64,000 nt of DNA from Humulus lupulus (GCF_963169125.1 NC_084794.1:86969018-87033017), one strand, 5' to 3'; shown: positions 35,968 to 47,783, counted from the stretch's first letter. Numbers and translations are program-made. Notes: generated by a model not told the origin, from the letters alone.

Positions 35968-38603
35968 GGTCGATATGGTTAGGCCTAACCAGGAGCATGA
36001 CATACGCTTGTCTGACCCAATGGTCGTTGGAAAACTAAAGCGTCGGGTATGATGGGAAACTCCAAGGCTTGTTATACAGAGGATAGGGAAATGGGCTTCG
36101 AGGTGACTCCATGGTCCCATATCCTAGGGAACTAAGCCTTAGTATGACTTATCAGTCAGTTGTTTAGGGAAACGGGCCCCGATATGATGCAGTAGTCATT
36201 TATTTGAATAGATTGCATACATGAGTACAGTTATTACTGCTAGGCATGCTTATTATGATTCTGTAATATGTTATTAACTACTTATGAGAGCATGTTTAAG
36301 TTTTCTTGCTGAGCCTTGGCTCACAGGTGCTATGTGGTGTAGGTAAGAGGAAAGGGAAGCTAGACCAGCTATGAGTTGAAGTGTAACGACCCAACTACTC
36401 TAGACTTTTGGACCATTAACGGACACTACACATACTAATCTTTAATAAAACTTACAAGTGAAAATACCATAACTTTATTAAGAAACTTGTAAAAATAAGA
36501 GTTAAACTTACATAAAATTTAGGTTAGGATATGGGATCCCATTGTTTTAAAAACAAAACAAAACATAATTTAAAGTAAAAAGGGATTACATGACAAGTGC
36601 GAAAAAATACATGTAAAAACCATAAAACTACATCCTCGAAATCGAACTCTCGACTCCTTGAATCCATTCATCACCGATACACATTCCCCAAGCATCCACG
36701 AATCTTTCCCGCCACTATAGCTATTTTCCTACACATATAAACAAAAAGGAATGAGCCTAATGCCGAGCAAGGAAAATCTAACACATAGTTCATATACATA
36801 AATTCATAAGAAACATAAAAACATAACATAATACTTATATCATACACATACTATAATGGCCATTATTACTTGGGGTCCCATAGACTAAAAAAGTCATATG
36901 CACATTAGATTAGTGGGGTCCTACTAGCTAAGGGGTCATATGCCCATAATCTATTTGGGGTCTTGTTAGTCATATGGGTCATATGCCCAAGCCTACATAC
37001 ATACATATCATAACACATTTCATAACATAAAAACATAAGATAACACATATAAAACATATAACATATGAATTTTATCCTATTTTCCTTACCAAAATACTGG
37101 GATAAGAGGACAGAGGTGGGACTTTGGAACACTCCTAAGAACCATTTTGAAAAAGGGTGAGTATAGTGAAGAAGAGAAATGAAAGGAATGGAAGGACTAA
37201 ACCATTGAGAAAAATACTTACCAACAACTTATGTGCAAGTTCTTAGATTTCCTAACCAAAATAAGAATAAGGTTGGAATAAGTAGAAGACTATGAGAACT
37301 TTTGAAGAAAAAGTACAGAAATGAACTAGAGTTTGGGTTACCTTGAAGACTTGTAAGACCAATCTAAACCCCGAACCGAAATACTATAAATCCTTACTTT
37401 CCCAAGTGTTTGATAAGCTTATGATGATCAAGCTTATGATTTCCCCACCCAAGTGTTTACACTCTCACACTCACCTAGCAACTTGCAGCCTCTGAACTTA
37501 GAGCAAAAGATGAATAATGGATGGGTACTAGGTCCTATTTATAGAGTTTAGGAATGAAAGGATCTTAATTTAACTTGAATAAAAAAATAATGGCTTTTTA
37601 GGTGAAAATAATTTGAATAATCGTTCAGCAAAGGCTGAAGACTCGTTCAAAAAGGCGCTGGACTTATCAAAAGGTTGAATGGTTGAATGGAAAACGAATT
37701 CAAAAGCATTCAAAATATGCTGAAGGAGGCGATATATCGCCCCCTATAGGCGATATATCGCCTGGACCATTATGCCCGAGGCAAATGTGCATCGTTTCGT
37801 GTTTTCCGTATCTACGTGCTGCGATATATCGGCATTCGCTGATTATTTAAACACGAAATTACACATTTTTAGCTTAATTCAAATTGAGTAAACAGCCTTG
37901 ACTAAGCCCTTAAACGTATTCAAAGCTGCTAACTGACCTTAGAGCATTCAAACTTTACCCTTATTAAATTTAATCCTTAATCACCCATATATAACATGTG
38001 CTTAAAATCCTATTGGTTCTTATCTAAACCTTATAGTATAATAAATATTGTCCTCAATATCAGCCATATTAATCAAACCTTAGGTTAACATTAATATTCT
38101 TAAACTATAGGTTAAACTTAGAAAATCTACAAGTACTACTATGAGTGTCCAAATAATTCCTGGTCTGAACCAAAAATCCACAGTCATAAAGATATTACTA
38201 TTAATACTATAATACTACTATCTAACTAGCTAAGTAAAGTTCTTGGACTCTACATGAAGAGCTTTGGTGGTGACGTGTACATATGCGGCTGCTTGACCAC
38301 CATGGCCAGGGTATCTCAGATGAGCTAGGGTCAAACCCTATTTTGCTGCTTAGGTCGGCTGTTTGTAATTTTTTAGATGTAATTACCCTTTTGGAACTGT
38401 AAACGACCTTGTAAATGTTTATTTTGGGATCCAATGTAAGCACTTAACGTTTTAATGTGAAGACTATTCCTTTTGTCCAAAAATTTTGACCATAAGTCGT
38501 TAATCGCGTTTAGTTGCACGTTTATGGCCAAATGACTCGATTAGCGAGCCTTGCACTATTTAAAATACACAGTGTAACGATCTTGGCTATTCAAGGCGTT
38601 ACA
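35968..38603 (+). mobile_element. LTR H (Ty3/gypsy), right part, split by C
   Basis: Segments 35968-36381 and 38260-38603 match LTR B in order (GCTATGTGGTGTAGGTAA; GACGTGTACATATGCGGCTGC; ATGGCCAAATGACTCGATTAGCG) and end GGCGTTACA. The left part is at 383-461, on the other side of Y. It is followed by CTTAGTGTCAGAGC, an initiator-Met-like primer site, so this is a 5' LTR. Confidence 0.75.
36382..38254 (-). mobile_element. Solo LTR C (Ty3/gypsy), 1,873 bp, reverse
   Basis: On the plus strand it starts TGTAACGACCCAACTACTC and ends GACTCTACA. Perfect 5-bp duplication TGAAG (36377-36381, 38255-38259). Read in reverse it starts TGTAGAGTCC and ends GGGTCGTTACA, like Y and D, so the three are related. 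It has no internal domain. It contains exact GGCGATATATCGCC palindromes at 37728-37741 and 37749-37762. Confidence 0.88.
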
Positions 38604-40228
38604 ACTTAGTGTCAGAGCATTCTAAGGTTAAGAGTTCCAAAAGACAGGCTGGACATGTACATTCACCACTAAAGACAAACTTAACTCAGGGTTTGGTAAC
38701 TATTTATGTGATTATGTGTTTAACTGCTTAAATAGGATATAAATGTCTTACCTGCCTACCTTATTAAGGAGCATGAGGTATTCCGATAGGACCTGGCCCT
38801 TGACTGTTGTATGATTTATAAAGACATGCTTATTAGCATTGTTAATACTGATAAATGTTAAAGAAATGCTTATTAGCATCACTATTTATCTATAAATGCT
38901 AGAAAATACTTATTAGCATTGTTATTTGGTTATGAATGTCAGGAAATGCTTATTAGCACCATGTTTGAATATGAATATGAACTGACATTCTTATTAGCTT
39001 GATTTTTTAGTGTGAATGTTTGTTTGTTCGATCTTGGATCGTAAGGCGGCAAGAGGTATAGTTATTACTACCTAACTGGCCGAATTGATTGCTGCAGAAG
39101 GGTACAAGCTTGGAAGTATGCTTCCATGGAAGTCAGATCTGCAAACCGGCCAAGGAATTCAGGCCAAGAATGATAATCAGGGTCAGACCCCTCCGCCAGC
39201 TCCTGCGAATTAGCAGCAAGTGCTTGCTAATATGCAAGATAGGTTACAGAGGCAAGAAGAAGAGATCCGTCTCCTGAAGCAGCAACAGGTTCCTGCAGGG
39301 AACATTCAGTCAGCGGTGCCACCTATGTTGGTGTCAGCAGTACTCCAGCCATCAGAGGCTAGGAACATATGGGAACCTCTCTATGAAAGGTTTAGAAAGT
39401 AGTACCCTCCGATTTTTTTAGTGTAGCGGAGATCCGGCTAAGGGAGAGTAGTGGTTGAGCATGGTTACTGCTATCCTCGATTTCATGAGGGTAGTTGGTA
39501 ATGAAATGGTGGCCTGTGCCACATATATGTTTTGGGAGGATGCCCAAATTTGGTGGGAAGTGATATCCCAGACCAGGAGCGTCCATACCCTGGATTGGGA
39601 AGAGTTTAGAACTCTGCTCAATGAGAAGTATTATAATGATGCAGTTAGGGCTGCAAAGGTAGAAGAGTTCAGCAAGCTGTTACAGGGGAACATGTCAATG
39701 TCAGAGTATGCACTGGGATTTAATAGACTAGCCAAGTTTTCTACAGACTTGGTACCCACTAATGGGACAAGGATGGAAAGGTTCCTTCAGGGGCTACAGC
39801 CTATGATAGTCCGGGATGTTCGCATTACCACCATGCCTGGGGTGACAACTTATGCACAGGTGGTAGACAAAGCCCTTCCTATAGAGGGCACATAGAACAA
39901 AATATGGCACGAGAACGCGACCAGAAGAGATACTAGGAGGATGGGGCCTCCATTTATGGGTTTAGGTAGAGGCGGAGGCCCCAATGATCAGAAAAGGAAG
40001 GCTTCATATGCCTTTTCAGCTCCAGGCCCTGATAGGAGACCACGTAGTATACAGACAGGCCGCCAGGGCAGCAATGAGGGATGGAGGACTTACCTAGAGT
40101 GCGCCAGGTGTAGGAGGCGTCATGTGGAAGAGTGTCGGGCAAAAGCCTGCTTCTTGTCTGGGATAATGGGACACTTAAAGAAGGATTTCCTGAGAGCAAG
40201 AAAGGAAAAACCAAGGAAGACGAGTCAA
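38604..40228 (+). pseudogene. gag: H leader and gag, broken and truncated
   Basis: The primer site is followed by about 480 bp of leader, then decayed gag in two phases (39089-39277 and 39220-39402; 39455-39895 and 39941-40200). The capsid domain has ATYMFWEDAQIWWEVI, WEEFRTLLNEKYYNDAVR and EYALGFNRLAKF (about 39500-39750). The nucleocapsid has one Cys/His group (CARCRRRHVEEC), while the second knuckle has lost its spacing (CFLSGIMGHLKKDF). The sequence changes at about 40228 to LTR E. The pol of H is absent from the window. Confidence 0.72.
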
Positions 40229-40675
40229 GTCGGGTCGGGAACACGGGTCACGAGCTGGAGCATGCGGCTGGGTCGGGTCGGGTCGGGCGCTCTGGGCCGG
40301 CTGGCCTTGTCGAGGATACGTGGCACGCTTAGAAGACGCCAAGTGGTGCGCTGGGATGTTGTGGGCTGCAGGAGAAAGAGACAAAGCCTAGGCAGGCCTG
40401 GGCTCTTTTTGGGAGTTAACCTTGGGCTTGAACCTCAAAAATAGAATTTTTCATTCTTTTCTTCAATTTATATTCTTTCTTTCTTCCTTCTTCTTTTTTT
40501 ATTTGTTTCCAAGTGCCAAAAATACAAATTAATTCCTACATAATAAACAAATTAAATTAAAATTAAATATTTTTATTTATAAAATAAATCATATTAATTA
40601 CATGAAAATATTAATTAAAATTTAATTTATTTTGAATATTAAAATCAATAAATGTGTATTTTTGACCACTAATCA
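40228..40675 (-). repeat. E 3' LTR, truncated (first ~450 bp)
   Basis: Matches 54300-54746 on the same strand, including the GC-rich block with GGCACGCTTAGAAG and the pyrimidine-rich TTCATTCTTTTCTT block. Homology ends near 40228 at the junction with H gag. TG at its minus-strand start is preceded by a weak purine tract. Confidence 0.8.
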
Positions 40676-41987
40676 CAACGCCAAACTAGCTTCTTGCTAG
40701 TCCCTAGCAATTCAAGCAGATAAAAGTTATTACCAAGATGAATTAGTGAGCTAAATTGTGTAAAATTGTTTAACAAAAAGAGTATAGCGAGAATTTAGAA
40801 AACGGTATTTAAAACTATCAAAGTTGTAATTCAAGAGTTTTGTGTGTGTGTGCACCAAACCATATCGTTCTTTCCAAAATTTATAACAGAAATAGTTTCG
40901 AAAAATCACCAAAGAATAAATTCTCGACTCCAAATCCTCACAAATGTATTGAAAGTATTTTTCACGAGAGATTTTTGACACTCTTGGGGTGGGAAAATTA
41001 TCAATTAACGCTAAAAAATGGATGTTATCGTTTTAGAACAAGCAATGTTAACAAATATTGATCAAACGATAGGCTAATCAATTAATTAGAATCTAAATGA
41101 CATAAAAACCTTTAGGATTTTACAAAATGATACTTAGAGCCAAAATAAAATAAAAGACACAAACTTTTTTTTCTTTTCTTTTTTATGACATAAATTGAAA
41201 ACAAATGTAGTAATGTTGATTTTTTTTTTTAAACAATTTTTTTCAACAAAACTACAAAAGGAGAAAATGAAAAATGATGCTCTTGTTTTTTTTTTTCCTT
41301 TTTTCATTGATTTATATATATTTATTTTTTTCTTTTTTGACAAGAGACAACATAAGAATAAAGAAAAAATACAAGAAATTCAAAAGAAATATAATAAAAT
41401 ACAACAAAGGCTCTTTCGAACAAAAATTATCTCTCTAGTAAATGTCATGTTTTAAATTCCCAAAAATTAATTTTACCAACTAAAATGATTAATAGAAGTT
41501 TTCAAAGTTGTTTTCTCATTCTCACAACTCACAAAAAATTAAAAGCTTTAAAATTTAGGATTTTTCTCAACTAAATGTGTTAATAAACTTTCTTTTCACA
41601 TGTTTGGTTGTGCATAAAATTACTCTAAAAAATTATTTCCTAATAGTAAAAATAGCAAAAACTATCTCACAAAATATTTTGTTGTCATGATTTTTGCAAA
41701 AATTTAACTCAAAATTTTAAAATGGAAATCAAAATATATTTCAACGTATGAATACGCTCACTACCCCAACTTTAAATGAGACATTGTCCTCAATGTCTAA
41801 CGTTATGCACATTGCGGGAGAAAAAGAGAAAATGATAACCACCAAACAACAACAAAACAACAAACCCAAAAAGTAAAACCGTGCAACATAAAATAAAATA
41901 CACGAAAAAGGAAAGATAAAACCTTATTAGTCTTTGGTAGACAAAAGTGTTGCTCTTAGATAAGTCTACCAACTACATGTTTCCGTA
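40676..41987. other. E internal 3' region, non-coding
   Basis: Very AT-rich with long homopolymer runs (for example poly-T at 41220 and 41289). Open frames here are low-complexity Lys/Phe chains and are not supported as genes. Confidence 0.5.
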
Positions 41988-42764
41988 CTATCCTATATCA
42001 AAAATGAATTTTCTTTTATCCTGGATCTCAAAAATAGAAGCGTTAGTAACATTTTCAGTATAAAAAAAATGTTTGATTTTGAAATCATGGAGGAAATTGT
42101 GTGAATGTTTCATTGTGAATATTTTTATGATTTCCTCAATGATTATGTCCATCAAGTTAGTAAGATAGCTATCATTTTCCTTTGGAGTGGTTGGAAGAAT
42201 TTCTCTATGGGAAAGAGTATCACTCCGAATGGTAATGTCCTCATCCTCATTGGGTTTAGAAATGGGAGTAAAGGATGGCACTACGGTCTCAAGTTGGAAT
42301 GGGAATTGACTTAAATTATATGAAATAACAACATTGGTCAATTCTGAAACATGAGTACTAGTTTCCCTAAAATCTTCCACGAGTTGTTTATTGAACTCTC
42401 TTTGCGCCTCTATAAATGTGTGTAAAGTATCCTCTAAGGGATTCCTATCAATCCAGACATTATATGGAGGTTCATGGTAGAAGTTAAAAAAATCGTGCTC
42501 AAAATTCATGTGAGGTGACTTCCAACAAAAATCTACGGGGTTGTTCAAGCTATGATTATGATTCATATGGTCGAATCTTTCAAAGACATAATATTGTTCA
42601 TCATAATCTACCTTGGGAGCCTTGTAACTTTCTCTATCAAACTTAGTTTCTAAGATTTTGAGTTCTTGGTACTCTCTTACATTAAGTTTGCATGCACTCC
42701 TAAAACGATTAGTACCCTCAATAGCACTAGAATTATGATTGTTTTCGAATGAAGAATAATACAT
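41988..42764 (-). CDS. E-internal ORF, 258 codons, unknown function
   Basis: Starts MYYSSFENNHNSSAIEG at 42764 and runs unbroken to a stop at 41990-41988. The product is hydrophilic, Asn/His/Phe/Glu-rich, with several aromatic-acidic patches (DYDEQYYVFERFDH; HMNFEHDFFNFYHEPP). It has no zinc knuckle, no membrane segment and no recognisable gag or pol motif. It lies ~620 bp after the primer site, the normal place for gag, so a divergent gag-like or element-specific protein is the best guess. An intact frame in an otherwise decayed element is notable. Confidence 0.5.
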   Translation of the reverse strand: MYYSSFENNHNSSAIEGTNRFRSACKLNVREYQELKILETKFDRESYKAPKVDYDEQYYVFERFDHMNHNHSLNNPVDFCWKSPHMNFEHDFFNFYHEPPYNVWIDRNPLEDTLHTFIEAQREFNKQLVEDFRETSTHVSELTNVVISYNLSQFPFQLETVVPSFTPISKPNEDEDITIRSDTLSHREILPTTPKENDSYLTNLMDIIIEEIIKIFTMKHSHNFLHDFKIKHFFYTENVTNASIFEIQDKRKFIFDIG

Positions 42765-43383
42765 TGGAAAATAAAGCTCAAACGACGTTTCTCTTCTTCA
42801 TTCATTTTCTTAAAAAAAAATTCAAACAATAAATAAATTACTGAAAGTAAATAAATAACGACTTAGAAATGACAATCTCAAGAAATATTTTCTGATGAGG
42901 CAGATCAGATAAAACTGCAACCTCATAGCATACTTCGAGTTTCCAGAGATTTTGTTTAATTTATTATTATTTTTTTTTAAATAATCTCAAGAAATCTTTT
43001 CTCATGAGAAAGATCTATTAAAGCCGCAACCTCAGAGCATACTTAGAATTTCAAGATATTTTTTTATATTTTTTATATTTATATTTATAGAAGATTTAAC
43101 TATGTAATAATGCAAGTATATTTTAAGAAATATTCCTATATGTATTTGGAAGGTTACCAAGGAACCACTCGTCGCCCAATCGTTAGAACTCCCCGAGGTT
43201 CAAAAGTGAAGAGGGAACGCTAACACAGACCTTGAAGCCAATTATGAATAATCTTTGGTTTCTACTTGTAATATTACACAATTATTCCTAAAAGCAAAAT
43301 AAGTTTTTTTTAAGGGAAAAAATTAAGATAGAATTACTTACCTCTTTACCCTTTTAAATGAGAACATTTACTTACTATTACCT
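42765..43383 (-). other. E leader
   Basis: The sequence between primer site and ORF, AT-rich. It holds a near-repeat: 42878-42946 and 42984-43050 share AATCTCAAGAAAT, TCTGATGAG/TCTCATGAG and GCAACCTCA. No gene is seen. Confidence 0.4.
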
Positions 43384-43402
43384 CCACGGCAACAACGCCA
43401 AA
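43384..43402 (-). other. E primer-binding site, tRNA-Asp type
   Basis: Minus strand TGGCGTTGTTGCCGTGG. The complement of the 3' end of plant tRNA-Asp is TGGCGCCGTTGCCGGGG, so three positions differ. It lies 2-4 bases from the LTR end at 43406. Confidence 0.7.
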
Positions 43403-44189
43403 ATTTGATTAACGCCCAAACGTAACTTCCAGTAAGCAGTTGTTGTCGTATAGATTGGGCGGTCGATTCCACAAAGAGGCAAAGAAACAAAGAGGCAAAT
43501 AAAACTGTTAGAATGTAAGTAATATAAGAATAGTAAAAAGAAACAATATTTTAGTGGATTTGTTTATTTGAAGGATTAAAATAAAAGACAATAAATAATA
43601 AAAAAGCTTGGTGAGGCATTGGGGTTCCACAATATATTTTGGTCACCTATTTACTTTGATAAATTGCAACTGTATTTGAGTAATTAAATTTCATACTTGA
43701 AGTACATACACATGTTAATATTATGAGAAATCTATAATCAACATAATACCGTTGGCAATATGTGGTAAAAGACCACTCACAAAATAACAAATTAAAATCT
43801 CATGCTAATACTATTGTTATGAGAAATCTAGAAGCGACACTATACTATTTTGTCGATAATGCAGTAAAAGACTACTCACAAAATAATAAAATTAATATAA
43901 ATTATTTTAGTAAAATTACATAGAAAAAGCTTGACTGAACTTATATAAAATTAATAATAAATATTAATTGCATAACCAAATACTTGAAGAAATAATAAAA
44001 CTAAAATATTTGAACATTAGGACATTTTTATATATTCAAAATAAAAAGATTACAAAATACAAAACTTCACCCCTAATCTCACCAAAATTACCCTAACCTT
44101 GGTAAATAGCCATTCTCGCAATTTTACTACTAAAATTGTGAGAAGAGCATTTATTCTAACCTAGGGAGAGGGAGAAAGAATTCTCTATA

Positions 44190-44191
44190 TT

Positions 44192-44236
<45 letters not shown>
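44190..44236. repeat. (GA)n microsatellite
   Basis: About 20 GA units with an interrupted start, inside LTR E just left of solo LTR D. Confidence 0.95.
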
Positions 44237-44242
<6 letters not shown>

Positions 44243-44266
44243 GAGAGAAGAGAAATGGTGTGTTTA

Positions 44267-46487
44267 TGTAGAGTTCCAGAATTTTACTTAGCTAGTTAAA
44301 TAGTAGCAATATCTAGTATTAGTTTGTAGTATGTTAGATTTCGTGGATTTTGGTTCAAACCGGGACTTAGTTGGAAACTCCTAGCAATAGTTATGGATTT
44401 TATAAGTTTAACCTATAGTTTAAGAATATTAATTATAACATAAGGTTTGATTAATATTGCTGGTTATTAATATGATAATTATTATAACCTAAGATTTAGA
44501 TAGAGCCAATATGAATATGACACTTGTCATGAGCATGATTATTCCTAAGGTTTAGATAGAGCCAATAGGATTATGACACTTGTCATATGCATGATTATTA
44601 AGGAATTATTATTTTAATGATAAAATAAGGAAAATATAAGACTTAGTCTTCACTAGAATATGTTAGGAGCATGACATTTGTCACAATTTTATTTATTTGT
44701 GGATTAGGTTGTTATTTAGATAATTAAATAGATTTTCCATAACTTTAGGGTACTGTAACTTCCGACCTATTTTTGATCTAGTTATGTTATTAATTTTGAA
44801 AACTAGTATTTCTAAAAAGTTGTAGATAATTGAATTAGCTTTCTAACGATATAAATATGGTCTAAATCGGAGTCTTACAACTCCAGTTATGTTAATTTTA
44901 CTGAAGGTAAGTTTAGAGTTACGAGATTTAGGGAGTTAGAAGTTAGGATTCTATTTGTTTTTATTATTTTTGTTTTTAATTTTAAAAATCAAGCTTTGAC
45001 TCCTCAAACCTCTCTCTGAAAAATTTGACCAAGTCCTAAGCCTTTGACTGAAAAATATTTGAATATTCTTCAGTCAAAGGCTTAGGACATGGTCAAATTT
45101 TTCAGAGAGAGGTTTAAAGAGTCAAAGCTTGATTTTTAAAATTAAAAACAAAAATAATAAAAACAAATAGAATCCTAACTTCTAACTCCCTAAATCTCGT
45201 AACTCTAAACTTACCTGCAGTAAAATCAAAGCCAAAAAGAATATCTTTATTCCTAGAACTCTATAAATAGGACATAGGTCCCAGCCCTTTCACTTACTCT
45301 TCAGCTGTGATCATACTCCAAGGTGTTAGTGTGAACATAAGAGTGATACACTTGGGTGGGAAAGGAAAAAAAAAAGCTTATCATTCTTAAGCTTTACCAA
45401 ACACTTGGGAAGTAAGGATTAGAGTATTTCAATATTGAGGTTAGGCCAATCCATAAGGTCAATAAAGGTACCATTATTCTTAAGCTCAATCCTGTTTGAT
45501 TCCTTAGTTTCTTTAGTTTTCATTCAGGTTCTAACTTTTGTTATGGTTTTTTCGTTAGGTTTTTAAGTTCTTTGAACTTAAGGTGTCTTTAAGGTAAGTT
45601 TTCTCTTGGTGGTTTAGTTCTAGTCTTTTCATTCTTTATTCTTTAGAAATACTCACCATTTGAATTATTGGTTTAGGAGTGTTCCAAGTCCCGCATTTGT
45701 TCTCATATCCCGGTTTTGGTAAGGAAAATAGGCTAGATCTTGTATGTTTGAATGATATGTTATGCTTTTATGTTATGTTATGTATAATATGTTATGATAA
45801 GTTTATATTTTAATATGTTATGTTATGATTTACTCTACCTCAAATATTAGACAGGGGATGTAGATGGGTTATCATACACTACATGTGATCTAACATACCT
45901 CAAATATTAGACAGAGGACGTAGATGGTTTATCACATGTCATAATGGCCATTATTAGTATAGTCTTATATGGAATATGTTATAATATGTGTATAGTATAT
46001 GTTATAATATGTTTTTAGTATATGTTATGATATATTTATAGCATATGTTATGATATGATTTTATGTGTATGTTTATGGTGTTAGTAGTTTTTTCTTGTTG
46101 GGCATTAGGCTCATTCCTTTTTTTTTTTTTAGTGTGATGCACGAAAATGAATATGGAAGGCGGAAGGATTCTTGGTAGCTTGGCTTGTGTGTTGAGGATG
46201 GATGTAATATGTGGACTGCGTGTCGATCGAGGATGAAGTTATTTATTTTTAGTCTTTTAAATCATGTTTTTTCGCATTTAGTTTTGTAAACAATTTTCTT
46301 TAGTTTAAAATTATGCTTTATGTTTTAAACAATGGGTACCCATGCCATATTTTCTATTATTATGTATTTGATACAATATTTCGAGATTTAATAAAGTTAT
46401 ATTATTTCTTATGTATCTTTCCCAAAATAGTAGCTATGTATAGTAGATCTAATGGTCCAAGGTCTTAGAAATAGTTGGGTCATTACA
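44267..46487 (+). mobile_element. Solo LTR D (Ty3/gypsy), 2,221 bp
   Basis: Starts TGTAGAGTTCC and ends GGGTCATTACA. The flanks GTTTA (44262-44266) and ATTTA (46488-46492) form a 5-bp duplication with one mismatch. It is related to Y and C (shared TTGTAGATAATTGAATTA block). TATA box CTATAAATAG at 45261-45270. It contains a large foldback (44895-45226). No internal domain. Confidence 0.82.
44895..45226. repeat. Foldback: 158-bp inverted repeat, 16-bp loop
   Basis: The arms 44895-45052 and 45069-45226 are near-perfect reverse complements (only a few mismatches, for example CTCCTC against TTTAAA). Other LTRs of this group (Y at 34500-34650) have only one arm, so the second arm is an inverted duplication acquired by D. 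It lies upstream of the TATA box. Confidence 0.9.
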
Positions 46488-46626
46488 ATTTAAAATGGAA
46501 GAGAATGGGTGTATTTATAGGATGAGAATGGGACTTAAGTGCAAAAAGAACTAAAATTAAGGATTATAAAGAAAATGATTAAAATATAATTAAAAGAAAG
46601 CTAAAAATAATAACAATTAACAATAA
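46488..46626 (-). promoter_or_regulatory. E LTR segment with TATA box, left of Pack-MULE
   Basis: A 139-bp LTR E piece between D and PM. It includes the minus-strand TATA box (46520-46511) and ends with the 9-bp PM target duplication TAACAATAA (46618-46626). Both D and PM therefore landed close to this promoter. Confidence 0.6.
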
Positions 46627-46917
46627 GGGGTATTTGCGGCATAAATACCACTTGTTTTCAGTTTTATAGACTATATACCACATCTTTTTTTTCGACGGAT
46701 TAAATAACAAATGTTATGATTTGGGAAATTCCGTCACTACCACTCTGTTAAGTGTTGACTGAGATAATTCCAATGCCACATGTCAGCATACTATTGGTCC
46801 AAATCATATTTTATTAAAAAAATATTAATTGATTTAAAATTATAAAAAAAAAACTATTTTTTTTTTTTTAAAAATCAAAACTGATTTTTCTCTCTCTCTC
46901 CTTCATCGTCTTCAACC
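46627..46917 (+). repeat. PM left terminal inverted repeat
   Basis: Pairs with 53345-53640. It includes an AT-rich core (AAAAAAATATTAATTG) and ends in a CT-rich tract CTTCATCGTCTTCAACC next to the cargo. Confidence 0.92.
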
Positions 46918-47057
46918 CTCACCCTCTCTCTCCTTCATCGTCCGGAGCCTCGAGCTCTTTGCTGGAGGCTATGAAGCTCTAGCTTGATGCTTCGACTGAT
47001 GTTGATTTGGTCAACGCTAATGGAGTAAAAGGGCCTGTGGGACGCTGATGCTTCGGT
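46918..47057. other. PM cargo of unknown origin (~140 bp)
   Basis: Sequence between the left repeat and the end of LHCB homology. GC content is higher than in the repeat. A second CTTCATCGTC copy near 46938 suggests a repeated edge of the terminal repeat. One plus-strand frame reads LLEAMKL, a stop, then [19 protein letters not shown], which looks like coding sequence, but the source gene was not recognised. It may be a second captured fragment. Confidence 0.4.
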
Positions 47058-47771
47058 GAATGCCCAAGCGTTGTTGTTAACAGGGTCAGCCAAGTGATCA
47101 GCCAAGTTCTCAATAGGTTCCTTTCCAATAACAATGGCCTAAACAAAGAAACCAAACATAGAGAACATAGTCAATCTCCCATTCTTGAGTTCCTTCACCT
47201 TCAGCTCAGCGAAAGCCTCTGGGTCCTCAGCAAGCCCCAATGGGTCAAAACTCCCACTTGGGTATAGTGGATCTGTCACCTCACCAAGTGGCCCACCTCC
47301 AATTATGTTCCCTTCCACATCTCCCATTAAGATCACTTGAGTGGCCCAAATGGCTAAAATGCTCTGGGCATGGACCAAGTTTGGATTTCCCAAGTAGTCA
47401 AGTCCACCGTCGCTGAATATTTGAGACCCGGCCTTGAATCATATGGACTCACCGAACTTGACTCCATTCCTGGCCAAGAGTTCGGGGAAGACACAGCCCA
47501 GAGCGCCGAGCATGGCCCATCACGAGTGGATGACCTCCAGCTCTTGGTTCTTGGCGAAGGTCTCGGAATCAGCCGAAAGCCCAGCTGTGTCCCAACTGTA
47601 ATCGCCGGGAAACTCTCCGGTGAGGTAGGATGGGGCCTCACCTGAGAATGGGCCCAAGTACTTGGCACGGTCTGGGCCGTACCATTGGCTTGAAGATTAA
47701 ACTTTCTTGGGTTTAGTTGCAGCCTTTCTCATGGTGATTCGGCCCTCGCCCATGACATCAGATGGTGCAGG

Positions 47772-47783
47772 TAGGGGTGCACA
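47772..47783 (+). repeat. hAT-1 left terminal inverted repeat
   Basis: TAGGGGTGCACA, an exact reverse complement of 53238-53249. Confidence 0.95.

Noticed and set aside
40228..40675. A SINE or separate repeat shared with 54300-54746
   Set aside because: Position, orientation, TG start and following sequence fit the start of the two LTRs of E.
41134..41455. Overlapping frames on both strands rich in Lys/Phe
   Set aside because: Produced by homopolymer A/T runs; no start context, domain or conservation.
47139..47668. Functional LHCB gene on the minus strand
   Set aside because: Four in-frame stops, missing C-terminus and native stop, split by a 5.5-kb hAT, no own promoter; it is Pack-MULE cargo.
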